DNA of 64,000 nt from Gammaproteobacteria bacterium (GTDB lineage: Bacteria > Pseudomonadota > Gammaproteobacteria > SZUA-152): NCBI GenBank assembly GCA_021647705.1, contig JAKIUF010000012.1, positions 1-64,000 on the forward strand, written 5' to 3'. Below, piece by piece: positions 49,823 through 57,930 of this stretch (positions are counted from its first letter, which is position 1; the number at the start of each line of letters is the position of its first letter). A program made the position numbers and the translations under genes. The notes under the pieces were generated by a model, which searched no databases, had not been told where the DNA came from, and saw only the letters and a list, made by a program, of their open reading frames with translations.

Positions 49823-50104
49823 TCATCGTTGTTCGCGTCCATGCCACACACGAATGATCACCACACAATCGCTATCGATGATATAGCAAAGCACGTAGGC
49901 TCCCGCGCCAAAGGGGAGATAGAGTTCCCTTCGGTTCGTGTCGTCACCCATTGGCCTACCTATCTCGGGCATTTCTGCCAGCCTGTCGGTGCCATCCAGT
50001 AGAGCCTCCATGGCTCGTCCGGCAGCGCAGGGATCCTGTTGGATGAGAAAGTCGTATAGCCGCTGGGTATCTTGCCAAGCCTCGGGCAACCAGCGCACCC
50101 TCAT
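49823..50104 (-). CDS. RelE/ParE-family toxin (paralogue of 1659-1940)
   Basis: 93 aa. MRVRWLPEAWQDTQRLYDFL start and the segments DRLAEMPEIGRPMGDD and VIIRVWHGREQR match the left-hand copy closely. ParE/RelE toxins poison gyrase or cleave mRNA on ribosomes; which one is not visible. It overlaps its antitoxin gene by 4 bp. Compared with the copy at 1659-1940 it has an extra Cys (QQDPCAAGRA), otherwise equal length, so both may be active. Confidence 0.85.
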   Translation of the reverse strand: MRVRWLPEAWQDTQRLYDFLIQQDPCAAGRAMEALLDGTDRLAEMPEIGRPMGDDTNRRELYLPFGAGAYVLCYIIDSDCVVIIRVWHGREQR

Positions 50105-50376
50105 CCAGTAGCGGTCTTCATTCGGGCCTGGTCAGCGAGGCGGGTGAGCCGGATACTCACTTCTTCGTGGCTCAAATGCTCGCCGGTATTCCGGTACCGC
50201 TGCCAGCGCTGCTGATCTTCTTGTTTTTCACGCTCAAAGCACTCTTCCTTTGCCAAGTACTCCAGGATGGCCTTTTTCATCATCCAGTGTGGCGTCCTGT
50301 CCTTGGTGGCACCGAGCGCCTTGAGGCGGTCTCGCACATTTTCGTCCAGCTTGACGCCCATGGTCGTTGTTTTCAT
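50101..50376 (-). CDS. Antitoxin (ribbon-helix-helix) of the ParE-type pair
   Basis: 91 aa from the ATG at 50376, chosen because GGAG lies 5 bp upstream and the paralogue starts at the same MKTTTMGVKLDE sequence. Ribbon-helix-helix N-terminus, charged C-terminus (ECFEREKQEDQQRWQRYRNT). Same organisation and operator as the pair at 1659-2209. Confidence 0.82.
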   Translation of the reverse strand: MKTTTMGVKLDENVRDRLKALGATKDRTPHWMMKKAILEYLAKEECFEREKQEDQQRWQRYRNTGEHLSHEEVSIRLTRLADQARMKTATG

Positions 50377-50397
50377 CATTGCTCCGGCTCCGGTAAA

Positions 50398-50430
50398 GGT
50401 TGCACCTAACGCAACCATACTATAGCACAC
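50398..50430 (-). promoter_or_regulatory. Promoter and operator of the second ParE-type operon
   Basis: Minus strand: TGCTATAGT (extended -10) then the palindrome GGTTGC-N7-GCAACC (50398-50416), equivalent to 2227-2254 at the paralogous locus. Both elements are kept although the surrounding sequence has diverged. Confidence 0.6.
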
Positions 50431-50436
50431 AATGTC

Positions 50437-50515
50437 ACAATCACCAGGTGGACGGCTTGCGCCGTGACTGAGTGGGGCGTTACTAAAACGAGCACGGTTT
50501 GGCAGGCGTGGAAGA
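50437..50515. repeat. Repeat upstream of toxin-antitoxin loci, copy B
   Basis: Shares ATCACCAGGTGGACGGCTTG and CACGGTTTGGCAGGCGTGGA with copy A at 2262-2463 and, for the latter word, with copy C near 51310. The segment 50516-50649 beyond it shows no gene. Confidence 0.55.
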
Positions 50516-50649
50516 AGGTAGTGGACTGGGGTTTGTATTTCAAGGTCGCAAGGAATATCAATAAGTTACGGGATGTTTCCACAGAGACTTACTCACTAGC
50601 GCTTCCTGAACCACACGGGGTTAATTATTCAATCACAAATGGCTATCTT

Positions 50650-50940
50650 TTAGTATCCCGCTTCTTTCTGGTGCCGCACGGCGAGGATAGTCGCTGTTTC
50701 ACCCTCGAAACGATACAGCGCGATATAGCCACTGCCTCCGAAATCGATTGGCCATTCCCGAAAAGCCGAATCCATGTCCTCAACAGGCCGTCCGGCACCT
50801 GGCTGGTGAGCCAGAATGTTCACGCCTGCTCGTACCATCTTGATGGCGCGACGTGCGGCGGCTTCGTCTTTTAGGGCCAAAAAACGATAGAGTCGTTGTA
50901 CGTCAGCCAGAGCTGACGGTGTCCAGATCAGACGTGACAC
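50650..50940 (-). CDS. RelE/ParE-family toxin of a second, distinct pair
   Basis: 96 aa. RLIWTPSALADVQRLYRFLA, HQPGAGRPVEDMDSAFREWP and a final ATILAVRHQKEAGY are typical of ParE/RelE toxins. It is only distantly similar to the pair at 49823, so this is an independent module. Gene order (antitoxin first, 13-bp overlap) is standard. The target is unknown. Confidence 0.85.
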   Translation of the reverse strand: MSRLIWTPSALADVQRLYRFLALKDEAAARRAIKMVRAGVNILAHQPGAGRPVEDMDSAFREWPIDFGGSGYIALYRFEGETATILAVRHQKEAGY

Positions 50941-51200
50941 TTGGGTGGCTCCACATCCTCGCCTGCTTCAAGTTTTGCCAACCAGATATCCACCTCTTCC
51001 AATGTCAGATGCTGCCCATTCGACGCGTACGTGGCCCATGCATTCAGCGCATCCTGCTTGAAGGCCTCACGCTTTTCTTCGCGCTCGACATAATTGCGGA
51101 TTGCGTCACACATAATCCAATGCGCTGAACGGCGTCGCACCTCCGCCAGATGTTGAACCCGGCTTTTCAGCTCATCATCAATTTTGACCGATATAGCCAT
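50928..51200 (-). CDS. CopG-type ribbon-helix-helix antitoxin
   Basis: 90 aa. MAISVKIDDELKSRVQHLAE with SAHWIMCDAIRNYVEREEKR is a ribbon-helix-helix DNA-binding start; the C-terminal part (HLTLEEVDIWLAKLEAGEDV) is the toxin-binding tail. It precedes the toxin gene with overlap. GAGGG lies upstream of the ATG. Confidence 0.82.
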   Translation of the reverse strand: MAISVKIDDELKSRVQHLAEVRRRSAHWIMCDAIRNYVEREEKREAFKQDALNAWATYASNGQHLTLEEVDIWLAKLEAGEDVEPPKCHV

Positions 51201-51300
51201 CGTTAAGCCCTCACCTTATTGCTAAGTAATACCTATTAATACCGTAGCACATAAATAGTGAAGCTGGTGATTATTTATTGCATAATCTGAAAGAAAAAGA

Positions 51301-51420
51301 AGGTAAAGAAGGTTTGGCAAGCGTGAAAGGAGGCCGGTGGATCGGACAAACAAGAGACCACGACCAGGGATCGGCGAAGCTTCCGGGCGCAGCAAGGTTA
51401 CGGCGCGGTGCGCCTTTCGC
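51301..51420. repeat. Repeat upstream of toxin-antitoxin loci, copy C, with two tandem hairpins
   Basis: Contains AGGTTTGGCAAGCGTGAAAG and GGTTACGGCGCGGTGCGCC followed by TTTCGCGGCC-TGC-GGCC, matching the second half of copy A (2400-2452), with changes on both sides of the first stem that preserve pairing. It is 110-220 bp upstream of the antitoxin start at 51200. Confidence 0.55.
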
Positions 51421-51456
51421 GGCCTGCGGCCACCACCCACGACGTCAAGGAATTCA

Positions 51457-51701
51457 TTATTCAACCACAAACATTTTATCCAGGTTTGCAATGGCGAGAA
51501 TTTTTCTGATTTCCGTATTGCAATTGATCAAACGAATATTCGCGGCTTTTTCACCCGCATGTTCGCGTAACAACAACACCATGCCGATGGCGGAACTGTC
51601 GATAAACGTTACCTTGCCAAGATCGATTTAAAATCAAACCGTCCATTAATGGACAGGGTCAACTCGTTCCCGTCACTGGATAATACGGCACTAAAGTCCA
51701 T
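51457..51701 (-). pseudogene. STAS-domain protein (anti-sigma-factor antagonist type), broken
   Basis: GGAGATAAAA and ATG at 51701 start MDFSAVLSSDGNELTLSING RFDF, the normal first strands of a STAS domain. The frame then changes near 51625 and resumes as IDLGKVTFIDSSAIGMVLLL, REHAGEKAANIRLINCNTEI and IANLDKMFVVE. About 20 residues between the two parts are missing. SSAIGMVLLLR is the usual STAS signature with its Ser. A small deletion with frameshift has therefore inactivated the gene. Its partner kinase or phosphatase genes are not present. Confidence 0.75.
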
Positions 51702-51733
51702 TTTTATCTCCTTGTTATTGCGTCAATCCATTT

Positions 51734-52120
51734 TTATTTGGCCAAGCCTGCATCCCTCGCCTGCCAGTAGGCTTCCTCCATTCTCACCACAGTTTCGGAC
51801 AGCGTCAGATTGAGTTCTTTCCCGAGGGACAAAAGGCGCATGTGGGCATAATGATCGAGATCAATGCCCACTTTTGCTTTTGTTGTCCGGTAATCCCGGT
51901 CGCGCTTACGTGCGGCCAACACGGCCGTTTTTAATTTTTTAAAGATAGGCGCTGGCAGATAGTCATCGCACCACGATTGTAGCTGTTCCGGTGTGCCCGC
52001 GTGACAAAATCGCATGTAGCCGTCCACGTCAGAAATATCGCCACGTTTCATGGCATTCTGGAGATAGCGGCGAGCATTACTTATATCCGTTTTGCTGATG
52101 GTGTATTTGGGTCTGGGCAT
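51734..52120 (-). CDS. Hypothetical protein, possibly DNA-binding
   Basis: 128 aa, basic and helical. The C-terminal part, KVGIDLDHYAHMRLLSLGKE followed by LNLTLSETVVRMEEAYW, resembles a ribbon-helix-helix or MatP-like segment, but I cannot assign a family. It reads leftwards and is followed by the broken STAS gene. Positions 52121-52298 hold no gene. Confidence 0.5.
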   Translation of the reverse strand: MPRPKYTISKTDISNARRYLQNAMKRGDISDVDGYMRFCHAGTPEQLQSWCDDYLPAPIFKKLKTAVLAARKRDRDYRTTKAKVGIDLDHYAHMRLLSLGKELNLTLSETVVRMEEAYWQARDAGLAK

Positions 52121-52298
52121 GGACGTTATCCTGATCGTTGTGTATGTAAAGCGCAGTATACATTACTGAGTAATATTTTCAAGGGTTTCATAACGCAATT
52201 CCAATGAAAATCCGTCTGCAGGCATCACAAACAGTCAGTTTATTCTATTTTACTTGCGCTAAAGAGTCACTAAGGCTACTATGTGATAACATTCGGGA

Positions 52299-52960
52299 AT
52301 GGATAGATTGTTAGAATTGAAAGATCTGAAAAAACTGGTTGAGCGCAATAAAGGTCAGCACCAGGATTTGAATGCCGCCTTGATTGTGGTTGCGGCCATT
52401 TGGGGTGTAAAGGCGGGTGAGCTATCGTTGATAGAGGTCGCTGACGTTCTTGCCCCGAAAGGAGGCCTAAAAAAAAGTGGATACTCAGAAAGGAGGTTTC
52501 ATTTAACGGGTGCGCTCGCGAGCTTTATACTGAACATGAAAGCTTAACGGAGTACCTGAATGTATACTTCTCTTTCAGAATCGACCAGAAGCAAGGGGTT
52601 TCCAATATCGGTGAGTACCGTGGTCTTGATCCTAAGAGTAAGCTGTTTCTTGACCCTAATGGCTTACCGTTCAAATTCTCTCGCCGCGAAGCGGGGAACA
52701 GGGTCAACCTTCAGCCGACGGGCATGAATGCCTATTTCAAGAAGCTGATTTTAAATGCAGGCTTGCTGGGAGTAACCTACAAGGATTTCCGGAGGTCACT
52801 TGCGATTCAAATGTATCGAGAGGGTTATCGAAAAACAGGGGTCGTTAAAGATATCATGCAATACCTCGGCATTCGTTCTTACAGTGCAATGCGGAAGATT
52901 TTAAACAGTGATCCCAAAATGTTGCATGATATGATCAAGGGTATTCACAAGCGAATTTAG
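52299..52960 (+). pseudogene. Integrase-like protein disrupted by a frameshift
   Basis: The first ORF (52299-52547) reads NAALIVVAAIWGVKAGELSL and ends early. In another frame the sequence continues from ELYTEHESLTEYLNVYFSFR through KSKLFLDPNGLPFKFSRR to YKDFRRSLAIQMYREGY and MQYLGIRSYSAMRKIL at 52960. This resembles a phage-type tyrosine recombinase, with GVKAGEL in place of the Arg-I motif and DFRRS in place of HxxR, so it was degenerate even before the frameshift. Positions 52961-53093 hold no supported gene. Confidence 0.55.
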
Positions 52961-53093
52961 GTAAAAAAACAGAAATCCCATATGACTGCCCGGCATCACC
53001 AAGCCCGGCGATACTCCACAGGCAAAGCAAGAGTTATTAGCAGAGCACGACCATGATCAGACGCGGTTCGAGCCACCACGAGGATTTAGGTAA

Positions 53094-53249
53094 GTGATAG
53101 AAATAATATTAAATATAGTCACTATTATTACGCTGATTATAATACCCTATCTATACACGTCATTGGATAAAAATTTGTCTGATGGACAGAATAAAAGTGC
53201 CATCGCTGATTTCATTGTGCCTCATCATCCACGCAATCCAGGGGCCTAG
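53094..53249 (+). CDS. Small single-helix membrane protein
   Basis: 51 aa from a GTG preceded by TTAGG. A single hydrophobic helix at the N-terminus (IIPYLYTSL preceded by LNIVTIITLI) and a short hydrophilic tail SDGQNKSAIADFIVPHHPRN. Not recognised and too short to be certain. A cargo-region small protein is the best description. Confidence 0.35.
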   Translation: MIEIILNIVTIITLIIIPYLYTSLDKNLSDGQNKSAIADFIVPHHPRNPGA

Positions 53250-53339
53250 CCGTGCTTTCCCTCCTGGATATCTAAACGGCGTTTGAAAATGCATTATGTG
53301 TATTCCTTTTTCATTGAGAGAAGATTTTTATTGGGTATT

Positions 53340-54089
53340 TTAGAGTGTGGGCGCATGAAGTTCCGGGCTGGCATCCCAGGTGCGCCCTTCAAACAGACGG
53401 CCATTTTGCGACTTGCGGCGTTTCACACCATCAGCACCCCAGCCGCCCCATTGTTTAAAGAAAAAAGAAACGTGCTTCCGGTCGCATTGTCCTTTGATAT
53501 TGGCGACCCATTCAGGTTGCATCGGTCGTGCCTTCGGCCCTGACTCACCACCGACAATCACCCAGTCAATGTTTTCCAGGTTGAAGATACCAATATCCTC
53601 AAGTAACGGCTCCACCGATAGAAAACGTATGGTGGCCGGTATGTCTCGTAGCTGATCGATACGCGGCAGCCCGTGTGTTTTGTTTTCCACAGAAACGCCC
53701 AACCAGGCATTGGCCGGTGGCATGCGCTTGCGAAAATATTTTCGCATCCGTGCCGCGCGTTTCGTGAGGATTTGGTAGGTGTGGTGTGGCGTCTGTTCGA
53801 TGACGGCCATCACTTGATCAATAAAGGCAAACGGAACATGCTCGTGAAACAGGTCGCTCATGGAGTTGACGAAATACACGGTGGGCTTCTTCCGTCGCAG
53901 TGGTTGTTCAAGGCGATGCGGGTGCCGCGTCAGCACAAAGCCCTGCTCGTAGCCGGGTGTCCCCATGGCGTGTAAACGATGTGCCATGGTTTCTGCATAA
54001 CAGTGCTTACAGCCTGCGGAAATCTTGGTACACCCCGTGGTGGGGTTCCAGGTTTGCTCTGTCCATTCAATCGGTGTCTTGTTACTCAT
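53340..54089 (-). CDS. DUF5131-family (phage Gp37/Gp68-like) protein
   Basis: 249 aa from the ATG at 54089. Begins KTPIEWTEQTWNPTTGCTKI followed by SAGCKHCYAETMA, a three-Cys motif (C-x6-C-x2-C) like a radical-SAM or iron-sulfur site. Later VYFVNSMSDLFHEHVPFAF, LGVSVENKTHGLPRIDQL and IDWVIVGGESGPKARPMQP are family hallmarks. Found in phages and ICEs; function unproven. It follows the SprT-like gene by 11 bp, so they are co-transcribed. Confidence 0.85.
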   Translation of the reverse strand: MSNKTPIEWTEQTWNPTTGCTKISAGCKHCYAETMAHRLHAMGTPGYEQGFVLTRHPHRLEQPLRRKKPTVYFVNSMSDLFHEHVPFAFIDQVMAVIEQTPHHTYQILTKRAARMRKYFRKRMPPANAWLGVSVENKTHGLPRIDQLRDIPATIRFLSVEPLLEDIGIFNLENIDWVIVGGESGPKARPMQPEWVANIKGQCDRKHVSFFFKQWGGWGADGVKRRKSQNGRLFEGRTWDASPELHAPTL

Positions 54090-54100
54090 TATTGGCCTCC

Positions 54101-54865
54101 TCATTCAGCTTGGTAGGGCAGGTCGCAGTTTCCACACAGCACATTCAGCCCGGGTTTACCCCATAAGTTGGTATTGCAACCCTGGCAGTGGTATCGCGCT
54201 TTTTGCCGGGCGCGTGCGACCAGTTGGATGGTGTCGAGCGCCACCACATCCGGAATCAGGGCCGACATTTGGGTATACAAAAGCGCTTGCTCCGACGGTT
54301 CATGTCCTGGTTGCTCATCATCAGTATCGATCAACATCATCTCGTTGTTTCGGATCTGGCACGCCGCAGAAGGCGCACCAAAACGATCCACCCAGGGCAA
54401 CTGAAACCCTGACGCTATCAGTTCACAGCAAACCGTCAGGAAACGACCGCCGGGAGTGGGGTAGTCCGACATCTTCTGCCCGGTGACCCGTCCACCTTCC
54501 ATTCCGGTGCTGCTGGGCATCAGCCCCAGCGCCTGCATCTTTTCAGCCCATTCCTTATTGTGGTAACCGCGTCGACTTTTATGTTGCCCGAATTCATGTT
54601 GCCACAAGTGGCATTGCTCATGCACCAGGGTCTGGAATATCTCGATCAAGGCATGGTGCGCGAAGTACGCAGGGTTCAGGGCAATCTCATGGGCCTTGTG
54701 GCCATCCGGTGATACCCAGCGCTCCGGGGCAAAATATCCCATGGTGTTTTTTTCACGCTGGGCAGTAATCAGGGCATGCGGCAAGTCACCACCGAACAGG
54801 CGTTGATTAAAGAAGGTGTAGGCCCGCTGTAACAGACCATAGAAATCCTGTGTCGGTGTGCCCAT
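54101..54865 (-). CDS. SprT-like zinc metallopeptidase domain protein
   Basis: 254 aa from the ATG at 54865; a longer open frame exists upstream without features. FYGLLQRAYTFFNQRLFGGD, LPHALITAQREKNTMGYFAP and LVHEQCHLWQHEFGQHKSRR carry the SprT/Spartan signature, with HEQCH as the zinc-binding HExxH. The C-terminal YHCQGCNTNLWGKPGLNVLC plus GNCDLPYQ is a zinc ribbon, as in SprT. Members of the superfamily act on DNA-protein crosslinks or as ICE housekeeping proteins; here the role is unknown. The region 54866-55279 has no gene I can support. Confidence 0.85.
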   Translation of the reverse strand: MGTPTQDFYGLLQRAYTFFNQRLFGGDLPHALITAQREKNTMGYFAPERWVSPDGHKAHEIALNPAYFAHHALIEIFQTLVHEQCHLWQHEFGQHKSRRGYHNKEWAEKMQALGLMPSSTGMEGGRVTGQKMSDYPTPGGRFLTVCCELIASGFQLPWVDRFGAPSAACQIRNNEMMLIDTDDEQPGHEPSEQALLYTQMSALIPDVVALDTIQLVARARQKARYHCQGCNTNLWGKPGLNVLCGNCDLPYQAE

Positions 54866-55279
54866 GTGGTCATGTGTATTGTTTCGTACGATACAATTCA
54901 AGTATCGTGATCCCGAATCAGGCGAGCGGGGCGGTAATTCAGGGGATTTTCGCGGGTTTTTCGCGGGTGATTCGGCCCAAGCATTTATTCCGCCACATGA
55001 GTTACCTTTAGACTGTATTCTGTTGACCTTCAGCGCAACGAGACAACTCACCTGTACCGGTATTTAAGACCCCCTTGCACCCATTTCGGGCCACGAAAAG
55101 GCGCACAGGCACATAATGTGTGTGTTACGTGGTTACGTTTACCATAATGTGTAATGTTGACTTTTAACCGGGCCTAACCTATCTTTATGGACAGGAAAAT
55201 TTGAGGCTATCATCAGAAGAGGAGATGTTGAAATGCTAATATTGGTAATTAACTTACTACGATGCCGGAGAGACCCCAT

Positions 55280-55609
55280 ATGAAAAATTATGCCTATGCA
55301 ACGGGAATGTTGATCAATATAGTCCTAATCATTGGTGGAGTTGCGTATCTCACTTGGATGTCAACTCAAACTGAAATAGACATTGTACGTCAATCCAGCA
55401 TCTTTTCAGTGATGGTGGAGGCCGTGTCATGGTTATTGGCTGTCTGGGTAATCTCTAAATCTTTCAAAAAAATCCCCATGAAAACAAAGATATTATGGGT
55501 CGCTACTGGGGTAATGTTAATCATTGTAGGCACACAAATACTGTCACCCCTAGCGGGAGAGTCCTATCGACACGTAGGGGGAATGGCAACCAAAATAACG
55601 CTAAAATAA
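55280..55609 (+). CDS. Small membrane protein with three helices
   Basis: 109 aa from the ATG at 55280. Helices MLINIVLIIGGVAYLTWM, IFSVMVEAVSWLLAVWVI and ILWVATGVMLIIVGTQIL. Not recognised. The ATG is preceded by GGAGAG. It stands alone between the SprT pair and the recombinase block. Confidence 0.5.
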   Translation: MKNYAYATGMLINIVLIIGGVAYLTWMSTQTEIDIVRQSSIFSVMVEAVSWLLAVWVISKSFKKIPMKTKILWVATGVMLIIVGTQILSPLAGESYRHVGGMATKITLK

Positions 55610-55635
55610 TTCATTACTAAATATTGGAAATGATG

Positions 55636-55791
55636 ATGAAACCTCTATTTGTACCACTGAACACTGAATACTTTGAGGCGTTTGCTGTAGTGCATACCCC
55701 TTGCGCTTCGCACAACGAAGCCTGTGCCCAACTGGCGAAAGTAATTGCACGTCGGCGTCGGCGAGGATACACCGCTGTCATTACCCATTAA
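55636..55791 (+). pseudogene. Chimeric ORF: ASCH-type start joined to a WGR-protein end
   Basis: 51 codons. The first 16 residues (MKPLFVPLNTEYFEAF) look like the N-terminus of ASCH-domain proteins (MKPLL.PLK.EYFEAF). The rest, VVHTPCASHNEACAQLAKVI then ARRRRRGYTAVITH, is the C-terminus of the WGR-type protein seen intact at 56337-56588. Neither domain is complete. It sits exactly where the WGR gene would be in front of recombinase copy 1, indicating a deleted tandem duplicate. Confidence 0.6.
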
Positions 55792-56344
55792 AAACCCATC
55801 GTCGAATGACATAGACACCGCATCTACCGAGGGCCATCTCCAGCGCACGGTACATATCGATTGGGACTACCTGGTCAAGCAGCGACCTGTGGTGCTGACA
55901 CATTCCACTTTGCCACCGTACCTGTTACTGCCCGAGGTGCATGCGCTGCTGGATCGCGCCCTGCATTCTAATCATCGTCTGATGATCAACACCCTGTGGC
56001 ACACCGGTGCTCGTATCTCCGAATGCCTGAGTCTGACACGCAACGCCTTTCATCTTGATGGTGAGCACAGCTATGTGTCCCTCAAAATATCCAAACGCCG
56101 TGGTCGGCCACGCACCAATGCCGCCGGTGATCCGCTGCCGCGCTTAGTGCCAATCACGGACAGGGATTACTTGTTAGAGTTAGAGCGCTATTTCACAACG
56201 CACCGGCAACGTGATGAAGAGGTAAAATGTTTATTGGCGGCACATGATCTCATGTGCCTGGGTGTCACAAAAACAGGCCAGCCACGCCATCCACTGTACA
56301 TAAAATCAGTTAAACAACTGGAGGCACTGAACAGGCATGCCTAA
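55745..56344 (+). pseudogene. Tyrosine recombinase, copy 1, C-terminal half lost
   Basis: About 200 codons with no clear ATG (a TTG at 55745). It is nearly identical to copy 2 from LQRTVHIDWDYLVK to LLELERYFTTHR, including the Arg motif HTGARISECLSLTR. After residue ~150 the sequence becomes unrelated (CLLAAHDLMCLGVTKTGQPR), so the His-x-x-Arg and Tyr parts of the active site are absent. Inactive remnant of a tandem duplication. Confidence 0.8.
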
Positions 56345-56588
56345 TAACGAAACAGCCGCCCAGCGATTGCGTTGGGAACATGCCGGGGCGGGGCGCTACT
56401 ACGAAGCCCATCTGGCCCGCGATCTGTTCGGCCAATGGGTGCTGACCCGTGTCTGGGGCCGGCGTGGCTCGACTCGGGGCAGGGTAGTACACACCCCCTT
56501 CACCTCTTATGGTGAAGCCTGTACCCGGCTGACCCAGGTGGTTGCCCGGCGCAGGGCGCGAGGCTATGCCGCTGTCTTATCCCACTAA
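56337..56588 (+). CDS. WGR-domain protein
   Basis: 83 aa. LRWEHAGAGRYYEAHLARDL then FGQWVLTRVWGRRGSTRGRV contains the WGR motif; the C-terminus is YGEACTRLTQVVARRRARGY. WGR domains are found in PARPs and in bacterial proteins next to site-specific recombinases and bind nucleic acid. The gene overlaps the 3' end of recombinase copy 1 by 8 bp and the 5' end of copy 2 by 23 bp, so it is translationally linked to copy 2. Confidence 0.8.
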   Translation: MPNNETAAQRLRWEHAGAGRYYEAHLARDLFGQWVLTRVWGRRGSTRGRVVHTPFTSYGEACTRLTQVVARRRARGYAAVLSH

Positions 56589-57288
56589 AACAAGTCGTCC
56601 ACCGCAAAACAGTGAACATGAGGCGGCCACCGACAACCACCTTCAGCGCACGGTGCATATCGACTGGGACTACCTGGTCAAACGGCGACCGGTGGTGCTG
56701 ACACATTCTACCTTGCCACCTTACCTGTTGCTGCCCGAGGTGCATGCACTGCTGGATCGTGCCTTGCATTCCAACCATCGTCTGATGATCAACACCCTGT
56801 GGCATACCGGCGCGCGCATCTCCGAAGCCTTAAGCCTGACACGCAATGCTTTCCACCTCGACGGTGAGCACAGCTATGTGTCCCTCAAAATTTCCAAGCG
56901 GCGCGGTCGGCCTCGCACCAACGCCGCCGGCGATCCTCTGCCACGTCTGGTTCCCATTACGGACAGGGCTTACTTGTTGGAGTTAGAGCGTTATTTCACA
57001 ACGCATCGATTAGGGGTGGGAGAGAAGTTATTTGGCATCGGGCGGCACGGAGCATCCAAGCGAATCCGCGTGCTGTCCAACAAGGTGCGGGAGGCGGGTG
57101 GGGCGTTACCAATCAATGTCACGCCCCACACCTTTCGTCACAGCTTTGCGGTCAACGCCGTGTTGCACGGCGTACCGCTACCAGTCATCAAACAATGGCT
57201 AGGGCACCGCAACATTCAGTCCACCGAGGTTTATACTCAGGTGCTGGCAGCGGAGACGGGCCATCTTATGCAGTGGATGGCATTTTAA
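56566..57288 (+). CDS. Tyrosine recombinase, copy 2 (intact)
   Basis: About 240 aa from the ATG at 56566. Catalytic residues: Arg in LWHTGARISEALSL, Lys region with LKISKRRGRPRTNAAG, His-x-x-Arg in TPHTFRHSFAVNAV, and LGHRNIQSTEVYTQVL with the His and the Tyr nucleophile. Full active site, but no N-terminal core-binding domain of normal size, so a compact recombinase. The overlap with the WGR gene suggests they work together. It could serve element integration or dimer resolution. Confidence 0.85.
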   Translation: MPLSYPTKTSRPPQNSEHEAATDNHLQRTVHIDWDYLVKRRPVVLTHSTLPPYLLLPEVHALLDRALHSNHRLMINTLWHTGARISEALSLTRNAFHLDGEHSYVSLKISKRRGRPRTNAAGDPLPRLVPITDRAYLLELERYFTTHRLGVGEKLFGIGRHGASKRIRVLSNKVREAGGALPINVTPHTFRHSFAVNAVLHGVPLPVIKQWLGHRNIQSTEVYTQVLAAETGHLMQWMAF

Positions 57289-57309
57289 TAATTAAGGAAA
57301 ACAATCTTT

Positions 57310-57567
57310 ATGAACAAACCTACCCATGTAATTTTGCTCACAGATGATGATGCAATTCTGCGTTCTATTTTAAGAAAAATGCTTTCTAACCAAGGCTATC
57401 GGGTGATTGAGGCTGAGGATGGGGCATCTGCAATACAGGCCTTTCGGAGCGGAAATCCTGTTCCTGATCTGATCGTGACGGATTTTGAAATGCCTGGCTG
57501 CAACGGGATAGCGCTGGCTCGTGAAATTGGCACACGGTGCCCGGTTATACTAATGAGTACAGAATGA
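57310..57567 (+). CDS. Truncated response-regulator receiver domain
   Basis: 85 aa. VILLTDDDAILRSILRKMLS holds the acidic pair, DLIVTDFEMPGCNGIALARE the phospho-acceptor Asp, and VILMSTE the Ser/Thr position, where the protein ends. Receivers are usually ~120 aa; the last strand, with the conserved Lys, and the last helix are missing. AAGGAAA stands before the ATG, so it can be made, but normal phosphorylation is doubtful. Nearby DNA shows no kinase. Confidence 0.75.
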   Translation: MNKPTHVILLTDDDAILRSILRKMLSNQGYRVIEAEDGASAIQAFRSGNPVPDLIVTDFEMPGCNGIALAREIGTRCPVILMSTE

Positions 57568-57568
57568 G

Positions 57569-57859
57569 TTAACGATTCTGGCTTGGCCTAAAGGCTAACC
57601 ATTCGTACACGTTTCCATACTTGGTGGTACTAATTCTGTTGTTGAGGCAAATACGCTTCTCGTCGGCCATCAAGATAACCGACCCCTTACCAAAAAACTG
57701 ACCTGCATAAACACACCCGGCTTGACCGATTTCTTTAGCCGCCGACGGCGATAGTAAAAAATGCGGCGACGGCACATCTGCTGCCATAGCGGTGGTGGTC
57801 GACATCATGATCAGGCTTGTAAAAATAAAGACACTTACGGTCGTTCGCAGTTTTTTCAT
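57569..57859 (-). CDS. Small periplasmic protein, possibly DUF1496-like
   Basis: 96 aa with a signal peptide (VFIFTSLIMMSTTTAMA). The mature part has QAGCVYAGQFFGKGSVILMA followed by EKRICLNNR, a two-Cys pattern similar to small secreted DUF1496 proteins (C.Y.G..F..GS...C). AGGAGCAAG precedes the ATG. Function unknown. The stop is 2 bp from the receiver-domain stop on the other strand (convergent). Confidence 0.5.
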   Translation of the reverse strand: MKKLRTTVSVFIFTSLIMMSTTTAMAADVPSPHFLLSPSAAKEIGQAGCVYAGQFFGKGSVILMADEKRICLNNRISTTKYGNVYEWLAFRPSQNR

Positions 57860-57930
57860 CTTTTCTTGCTCCTTTTTATGGTTTCATATCCATGCTTAAT
57901 TTCGTGTTCGGATACTACATGCCTCCAGCT

